Source of the DNA: Spizellomyces punctatus DAOM BR117
Taxonomy: Eukaryota; Chytridiomycota; Chytridiomycetes; Spizellomycetales; Spizellomycetaceae
Assembly: GCF_000182565.1 (NCBI RefSeq)
Contig: NW_015971545.1
Location: 62,001 to 126,000 of the forward strand
Direction of reading: 5' to 3'
Length of the DNA: 64,000 bases
The notes below the pieces were generated by a model. That model was not told the origin of the DNA. It saw nothing but the letters and a program-made list of their open reading frames with translations, and did not search any database. A program made the position numbers and the translations under genes. Position 1 is the stretch's first letter. Every line of letters starts with the position of its first letter. Of the stretch, positions 57,773-64,000 are shown piece by piece.

Positions 57773-58745
57773 ATGTTTCAACGCTCATTGTTGCGTTTCA
57801 ACCGAGCACTACCTACAAGATATTGCTACTCGAGGCCCTTTCAACCTGAAGCATTGCATTGGGGAATGGCATCTGTAGCCATTAAAGATCCCCTTGTGTG
57901 GATCGACTTGGAGGTAACGTCCCCATTTGCACCATACTCTTGACCACATTATGTGTTTTTGCATAGCATTGAAACCTTGGGAATACTTGGGTTCAAACGC
58001 TCCCCCAGATGACTGGCTTGGATCTCGCAAAGGACAGAATCATTGAAATCGCCTGCATCATTACTGACGGGGACCTAAATATCGTTGCCGAGGGTCCCAA
58101 CCTTGTTATTAGTCAACCCAAGGAATTGATGGAGGGCATGTCTCAATGGTACATCCGTGAGAAAAACTACTATTTCATTTGTAAAAAGGTTAATTTCCAT
58201 CTCCATATCACACAGGTGCATTGAACACCACGGAAAGGTGACCCAACTTCTATTATTGGCATCCCTGGTTGCGTCGGGACTCAACAACTAACCAACATAA
58301 AAAAAATATGCAGTCCGGGCTTACATCCCAGGTATTGGCATCAAATACAACGACCCAGTCCGCAACCAGCCAGGTCTTGTCCTTTATAAAATCGCACATT
58401 CCAACATCAAATATTGCGCATCTGGCTGGCAATTCCATCCACATGGATAAGCAATTTCTCCAGAAAGAGATGCCAGACATCATCAATCACTTGCACTACA
58501 GAATTGTCGATGTGAGCACCATCAAGGAACTTGTCAGGAGATGGTTGCCCGAGGTGGCCCAGAATGCACCGCGAAAGGGTCTTTCACATCGGTAAAAATC
58601 CATTTGTTTGATGAGGCAACTCTTTCAAAAACAGCTCTGGCTCATACTGCCCTGTTATGCATTCAGGGCATTGGATGATATCCGCGAGAGTATACAAGAG
58701 CTTAGATATTATCGCCAAGCGGCATTCAAGCGGCCTGTGCAGTAA
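57773..58745 (+). CDS. REX2: oligoribonuclease (REXO2/Rex2)
   Basis: DEDDh 3'-5' exonuclease degrading short RNA oligonucleotides, active in mitochondria and cytosol; 219 aa. Exons 57773..57913, 58009..58148, 58216..58237 (22 nt), 58314..58591, 58667..58745. Residues 1-35 are a basic presequence ([20 protein letters not shown]). Exo I: LVWIDLEMTGLD, split by intron 1; Exo [15 protein letters not shown]; Exo [23 protein letters not shown] with the catalytic His (SHRALDD). Also [20 protein letters not shown] and [20 protein letters not shown]. All four acidic ligands are present. An internal Met (MASVAIKDP) could start a cytosolic form. Confidence 0.96.
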
Positions 58746-59204
58746 CCTGCAAGAGAGTTGCAAAGTTTCAATGGCATCATTTTAATAGACCATTTTCAAA
58801 CTTTTCAAAAACGACCGAATCGGCCAGAGTGTGACGAGATATCCGTCCACTGCTGATGAGAAGGAATTGGTACAAAATCCAGTAGACCATAAAATGAGCG
58901 GCCACTCTTGGTCCTGATCCTGTGCGGGTTCGGCCCCCCTTTGCAAAAGGACTATTCCCACAAAACATAAATGAGGTATTTCCATTTGCAACTACGAAAA
59001 AAAAAAAAAAAGGGAGGGAACACCACCAGAGAAAACAACCCCAACCAGCACCCCAAAAAGAATCAAGGACCACACAGATTTCCAAAACAACAAACACACA
59101 AACAAAACACCCAAAAGTCCCATTCCCAAAACATTTTTCTCAACGTAATAATAAAAAAAAAAATACCAAAGGGAACAGTTTCTCTCAGCTTTTTGCTTAA
59201 CCCC
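58746..59204. terminator. convergent 3' regions with A/C-rich stretch
   Basis: 459-bp tail-to-tail spacer. It has a run of 15 A near 58996-59010, then about 150 nt almost free of T and G on the plus strand, meaning a T/G-rich 3' UTR for the minus-strand phosphatase gene. Confidence 0.4.
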
Positions 59205-60641
59205 TCATCCATCATCTGTCGAATTATCCAATACCAACATTACGTTATCCACCATCTTGAGATCCTCCAAAAACGGTATCAAATCCAACAACTCGGTATC
59301 ATTCGGATCATTGAACCAGCTCGAAATGGGTATTGCGTTAGTAGGATGAAAAATGTACGAAGCAGGGGAGTTGTCGAGGATGATAACGTCTTTGAGATCT
59401 CGTCCCAACATGCTTAGGTCCTAATGACAAGTCGTCAGCGTGTTTGAAGAGGTTTGTGTAGGTTGCTAATAGTTGGTCATTACCTTGACATAGTTTCCTT
59501 TGTGATGGAGGCATGCTTCGCGGAAAAGTCGGTGCTTTACTACCCGATGTCGGTCGAGCTTGTCAAGGACAGGATCGGCATACTGATCACGCCACATCAG
59601 ATATTAAGCACCAGTTTTGTTCACAACCTAATCGAGCAGCTAGACACGCGACATACCTTTGAAAGACTCGCTGTGAAAACCACCACCTCAAACTGTGGTC
59701 CCAATCTTTGTAGGAAACATCCACCCCAGGTCGTTTCAATACATACACGTTATGGACCTGTCCATCTATTTCGACCGGGATAATAAAGTCTGCTTGCGGC
59801 ACAGCCTGATTGCGGTAAAAAAATAAAAGAAAATCATGAGAGCCCGGTCAGAAGGCAAAGTCCATTTGCCTCCTGAATACCTTGAATGAGCTATGTACAA
59901 GGGTTTCGTCAAGATCCAGAACGAGGCATTTACGTCCAACGTCCTCTGCGGCCAGTGGCTTGAGAAGGTATTTTGGCTCCGGCTGCTAAAAAGAGACAAA
60001 GATGAGTCAGCAAGTTCATCACCGAAAATGGCACGCGTAGACTCACCGCTTGTTGCTTCGCCTTTTGAAAATCACCGGCAGGACCACTGGCTTTGACAAC
60101 CATCCCTTTTGCGTCCTTTTGCGGAGCAACCGTCCCCCCACCTTTATCCACACCTTTCCCACTAATACCCACAGTCCCCCCAGCTGTATTAGCCAACGCA
60201 TGTCCTTCCCTCTTATCTTTCTCCACATCGACCTCGCTGTGCGTGATATCAGGATAACAGCATGCGAAAATCGAGGCAATAACGGATTTCCACGATGAGC
60301 GATTGGAACGAACGGAACTGGATCCAGAGGGGACATTGGCTTGGGCAGAAGATTGAGAATTTGGTGTTGGCGGCGGATGGGTCGGCGGGGGCTGTGCAGC
60401 TGGTGGGGTGGCGCTCGAGGAAGATCCTATCAGCAGTTGGAAATGAGTTTTGCATGCACCTACGCCGCAGAATGTCTGTACCATAGCAAGACGTACCGGT
60501 CTGGTTTGCACTTGTGGCTGCAGCGCTTGCATTACCTTCTGCATTCGGCCTTACTGACGCGATGATTCCTGCAGGTCCATCATCTCCACTTTCAGCCGCC
60601 GGCGGCTGTACTTGCGTAATCACGCTTTCTAATCCAGGCAT
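59205..60641 (-). pseudogene. Psr1/SCP-type CTD-like phosphatase with one-base frameshift
   Basis: HAD-superfamily serine phosphatase of the NLI-interacting/Psr1 group. Exons complement(59205..59420, 59484..59582, 59657..59805, 59881..59985, 60047..60426, 60497..60641), 1094 nt, one short of a multiple of three. The N-terminal 175 residues are disordered (PTHPPPTPNSQSS; FACCYPDITHSEV, possibly palmitoylated). The catalytic loop [14 protein letters not shown] has both Asp nucleophile and acid. Then [19 protein letters not shown] is in one frame, and [20 protein letters not shown] continues in another, within one exon; a missing T in the run at about 59713-59716 explains this. Later exons ([34 protein letters not shown]) are intact. 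I suspect a sequencing or assembly error rather than a dead gene. Confidence 0.85.
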
Positions 60642-62728
60642 TCTATTGGATTGGATATGAGAATCAAACGTTGTTGGGTGAGATACAGTATCCGGCTCTT
60701 CTATAAGTACGGTTCCGGGAAGACTGTCGGGAGCGGGTGTGGGCGGTGCAGGGTAGGGCGAGACGTGGATGGCGCTCGAGGATTGTTGCCGTGGCAGGCA
60801 CCGGAGACGAATTGTTTAGAGTTGTGAGGCCCGGAGATTGGTAGGAATGAGATGAGGCGCTTCGTTTCCAGGGAGCTGATAGAGGGCAGAGTGAGTGTTG
60901 TGCAGGGATAGGTTTATCAATATCGATGTCGTTCACGATGCCCCTTCCTCCCTTTGATGATCACACTTTGTCAACCCTGACACAGCACATGCATATAGCT
61001 CTCATTCTCGTTCTCAAACACACGAGAGACGGACAGCTGTGCCAGAACGTCGCAATCGATCTTTCCACAAATCCGTTTGCATCCCGGTGCGCGCCGCAGC
61101 ACAAATGCAGACCATTTCACTCCACTAGACCGTACCAATATATACTCCAGATGAATGAACAATATCACGCCTTTAGTCAGACCCCGCAACCCATCAACAT
61201 GACCAGAAAAGCAAGAATGGACCTTCCCATTGACATGGGATATAAAAGTGTGTCCAGCGCATCAGCTCAAGTCCCGCTCAAGTGCATGGTATCAGCAAGC
61301 CTTCCAACTTGTTGCAAACAGCCAATACCACCAATAGCTCATGAGATGCGTAAAAATGCAATCCTCAATTGTGACTATTCCCCCCAATCCCTTCCATCAC
61401 AATATATCACTCACCTTGACCAGAGGGCAGACAAGGAACTCTGCACGAGTCTGTGTGGGTGCAGCACAACACAACAAGACCCACCACCAAACGTCAAGGA
61501 AAAGAAAACAAAAAGACTCGAGTCTTGCCAACGACCTACGCAGGCCGTTACAAAAAGTGTGTTTTGTTGTGTGCACCACCAACAAAGCGCGCGTCTTGTC
61601 CTTTTGCTACACTCGCCACATACGGTCCAAAGGTTCTTGAGGTTGTGTTTTTGCGTAGCGTCCGTAAATAAAGCAAGAAGACTGCCGGATTCGTTGATTT
61701 TTGGGGACTGCAAACAAACGCAAGACCAAAAACGAACTGCTGCAAGGTTGTTCTGTACACAAAAAAGTAGCGGTTCAATAACCACGCATGATGGCATTTT
61801 TCACACTTGTCAGTAATTGGGTAAGCAGAAGTTGATGCTTTTTGGACTTTCTCTCGGAGGTTTTCAAACTTTTTAACCAGCAATGACCTTCAGATAAGCA
61901 TTGGGGCTTTTCTTGCACTCTACAAGGCGAATCCAAAAGACTACGTCCCACGTAAGGTTCATGCCAAATCATCACAAAACGTTCCAATACAAGACTTTGG
62001 TATGGTAATTTCCCATCAGTCGCATCAACCATAATCTAGAGGATCCCGTCCCCTTTGAACAAAGCGTATAACATTCCAAATAAAAAAAATAAAAATGGAA
62101 AAGAACGCAATCGCGCTGGGTCATCCAGAGCTGCCAGAACCGAACCATTAATTCATTTTCGATGAAATTCCAAACATCCAACATATCAATAATTCAGAGT
62201 TTGTCGTCCATGTGGAAATGGTTTTAGATAAAGTGGCCATCATGCACCCATGTATAACGATATCTGAACTCGACATATACAAGGAAGGATACGTCCCTCG
62301 GTTCTCTCCATTAAATGTCGGAGGGTAATTTCGGAGGGTTACGTGATTCCCACTTGATTAAAAGATGACTAGTCGAGTATTTTACGTTACGAATCCTGTT
62401 TTGAGGATATGATGCAAAAGTGCACACCCGAAAGCCTCCAAAAAAAGACTTTCAACCTTTCCGGAGAACCTCGGCCGAACGGTGCAATCATGCCCAGTTC
62501 TAAAATTGACTCATCCCCATTCCAACTGTCAAACGTTCCGCCATTGAACGATCGTCCCCGGCGGTCCGGCTGGCGGGATGGTCGAGATTTTTGCAAGGCG
62601 TGGAGTGCCGGGGGCAAACGCTTATCTCATCATACAAGCCACACAAGCCTCCATCCGGGGAAATTGAACACTTACTATATAATAGCCATCCCCAGCTACT
62701 TTCTCCTCACTTCCGTCAGCACTTTTAC
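60642..62728. other. 2.1-kb spacer between phosphatase and GNAT genes
   Basis: Head-to-head spacer. It contains one long open frame (60926-61816, listed separately) and a short direct repeat tcggagggt at about 62318-62339. Otherwise I see nothing supportable. Confidence 0.45.
60926..61816 (+). CDS. long orphan open reading frame, 296 codons
   Basis: Uninterrupted frame from ATG without any recognisable domain. The product is rich in Cys, His, Gln, Thr and Ser (CGCSTTQQDPPPN; VFCCVHHQQSARL) and lacks the hydrophobic periodicity of folded proteins. A frame this long is unusual by chance here, but the region is also the upstream zone of a minus-strand gene and no intron, TATA box or family resemblance backs it. 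Treat as a low-probability gene. Confidence 0.2.
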   Translation: MSFTMPLPPFDDHTLSTLTQHMHIALILVLKHTRDGQLCQNVAIDLSTNPFASRCAPQHKCRPFHSTRPYQYILQMNEQYHAFSQTPQPINMTRKARMDLPIDMGYKSVSSASAQVPLKCMVSASLPTCCKQPIPPIAHEMRKNAILNCDYSPQSLPSQYITHLDQRADKELCTSLCGCSTTQQDPPPNVKEKKTKRLESCQRPTQAVTKSVFCCVHHQQSARLVLLLHSPHTVQRFLRLCFCVASVNKARRLPDSLIFGDCKQTQDQKRTAARLFCTQKSSGSITTHDGIFHTCQ

Positions 62729-63345
62729 ATGGCTACTGAAACTTATCTCCCCGCCCATCCTGGTATCCGTCCAGCCACTGCCCAAGATATACCAGTCCTT
62801 CTGGATATCATTAACGGCGCCTACCGAAACGATGCAGGGTGGACAACAGAATCCCATCTCGTCGAAGGTGCTCGAGCCCTTGCGCCAGATCTCGAAAAAC
62901 TTATCCCCCCTCTTCGCGACCCATCTACGGGTACATTCTTGGTTTACCATCCTACTACGTCAACTGACCCCCTTGGTTGCATAAACGCCGAAATATTGCC
63001 TGATAATGAAGGCTATTTTGGAATGTTTGCTGTGAACCAATCTCAGCAGGGACAGGGAATTGGTCGGAAATTGATGGAAGCGTCGTTTGAGGTTATGAGG
63101 ATAAAGGGGTGCAAGAAATGTGTTATTAATGTTTTGACGGACAGGAAGGAGTAAGTACAGTTTGTTCCATCACGTCTTGCATGGTTCTGATTTTTTTTGG
63201 ACATTATGACAGTATTCAAGCTTGGTACGGTCGATGCGGATTCATTATGACTGGCAAGACGGTTCCGTTCCCCTCGGATGCCGGAGCTTCCAAGCTAAAG
63301 CCGGGTGTCCAACCGGTTTTAGTGTACATGGAACGGGAGCTGTAG
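62729..63345 (+). CDS. GNAT-family N-acetyltransferase
   Basis: Acetyl-CoA-dependent acyltransferase, 184 aa. Exons 62729..63150 and 63213..63345. The fold begins GIRPATAQDIPVLLDIINGA and has a conserved AYRNDAGWTTESHLVEG segment. Motif A, which grips the pyrophosphate of acetyl-CoA, is FGMFAVNQSQQGQGIGRKLM (Q-x-x-G-x-G/A). Motif B follows as CKKCVINVLTDRKE, then SIQAWYGRCGFIMTGKTVPF, the usual Y-x-x-x-G-F end. Short single-domain proteins of this kind act on small amines or amino acids; substrate cannot be told. A longer overlapping frame from 62409 is in a different register and is not the gene. Confidence 0.9.
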
Positions 63346-63519
63346 ATTGCAAATATCCAAATATTTCTAAAGAGCACAGTGTATATATAGAATAATAGAG
63401 CGATATGATAATATCAATATTGGAAAACGATAAAGATTCTATTATGACACATTTCGAAATTCTCTCAAGAAGATTCTCTGTCCCAGACCAAACACATGTA
63501 TGAGCCCATTCCGTTCATC

Positions 63520-64000
63520 CTACTGTATAATGCAATCCTTGCTCTCCATGTACTTTTGTATCTTTTTGTAGTCGGTTCGACTCGCCAATAACTCATAAAT
63601 CTCTTCAATCCTCAAGGCACCCTGGTACCGCGGCAGATCGTGAACAAGTTTACGCAATTCCTCTCCACCATCCGCCAAAAACAGATTCCCCACTTCCTTG
63701 AGCACTTCAAAGAGCTTTTTAACGGATGCCACTCGGAGTGTACACGCCCATTCGTAATACCGATTTAGATCATATATAAGTTGCATTGCCCCTGTTTGAC
63801 TGACTTGTAGTCGTTTAATGTTTTTGCAAACGACGCTGTTTTAAAATTGTGTTTGGTGTGAGTCCGACGCAGGAGAGATTATCTAAATTGTATATAGTTT
63901 CTTACTTGAATATTCGCACGCCCACTTCGCCAAAAAAGACCTCCATCGTGTGCTTTTCCGCGACACCATACAGAATCTTTATATGGGAGTTCAGGCATTC
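63520..64000 (-). CDS. SEC10: exocyst subunit Sec10 (EXOC5), 3' end of gene only
   Basis: C-terminus of an exocyst tethering subunit for secretory vesicles; the gene continues beyond the right edge. Visible exons are complement(63520..63835) and complement(63906..>64000), intron 63836-63905. The upstream exon reads ECLNSHIKILYGVAEKHTME, VFFGEVGVRIF; the last exon reads NVVCKNIKRLQVSQTGAMQL, IYDLNRYYEWACTLRVASVK and ends RTDYKKIQKYMESKDCIIQ. The segment HIKRF/NIKRL-(x)-S-Q-x-GA-x-QL-x-YD-x-NRY is diagnostic for Sec10. Helical and soluble. Confidence 0.88.

Noticed and set aside
62409-62984. 191-codon plus-strand frame
   Set aside because: It overlaps the GNAT gene in another register; the GNAT frame carries acetyl-CoA motifs.
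1-64000. tRNA, rRNA, CRISPR array, transposon or retroelement
   Set aside because: I looked for B-box-like GGTTCGA motifs in cloverleaf context, regular spaced repeats, and transposase or reverse-transcriptase motifs on both strands and found none that held up.

Overview
This is nuclear DNA from an intron-rich fungus, most likely an early-diverging zoosporic (chytrid-type) lineage. Fungal markers are a GPI-anchored DFG5/DCW1-type GH76 protein, Mcd4, a Swi1/ARID subunit, Arp9 and a group I G-alpha ending CGLM. Several other genes are patchy or lost in Dikarya but common in basal fungi and animals: augmin HAUS3, dynamitin, Yippee, FAM50/XAP5, a tiny-macrocysts (TmcB)-type PAS sensor, and a NYN-LOTUS protein. 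I cannot name the species. All gene models were built by hand from splice signals (GT..AG introns, mostly 52-78 nt) and codon phase. For every spliced model except one, the exon lengths sum to an exact multiple of three; the exception is discussed as a frameshift.

Layout. 1-5.6 kb: end of a NYN-LOTUS protein, a small SANT/Myb-like gene, about 2 kb without genes, then the GH76 gene. 5.9-15.4 kb: mitochondrial bL27, a 10-exon membrane PAS/TPR sensor, a FYVE gene, and a long SWI1 promoter region. 15.4-30.1 kb: SWI1 (polyQ), an enoyl/quinone reductase, RPL31, G-alpha, an unknown low-complexity nuclear-type protein, a small candidate gene, and FAM50/XAP5. 30.4-41.4 kb: ATM1 transporter, dynamitin, AP-2 sigma, MCD4, SEC12. 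41.5-53.6 kb: TPR protein, a Fus1-like transmembrane SH3 protein, a Nudix hydrolase, an unknown repeat protein, ARP9, HAUS3, MINPP1, Yippee. 54-64 kb: an SCI1-family protein, a protein with a PP1-docking-like motif, oligoribonuclease, a Psr1/SCP-type phosphatase with an apparent one-base frameshift, a GNAT enzyme, and the end of SEC10.

The region is ordinary housekeeping chromosome. I found no mobile element, CRISPR array, rRNA or tRNA. Many genes form head-to-head pairs with only 105-260 bp between start codons: dynamitin/AP-2 sigma, MCD4/SEC12, TPR/SH3, unknown/ARP9, HAUS3/MINPP1. Several neighbours share secretory or trafficking roles, but nothing shows that they act as one system. The most unusual features are very small exons (5, 9, 10 and 10 nt), the Fus1-like SH3 receptor, the frameshifted phosphatase and several unassigned proteins.
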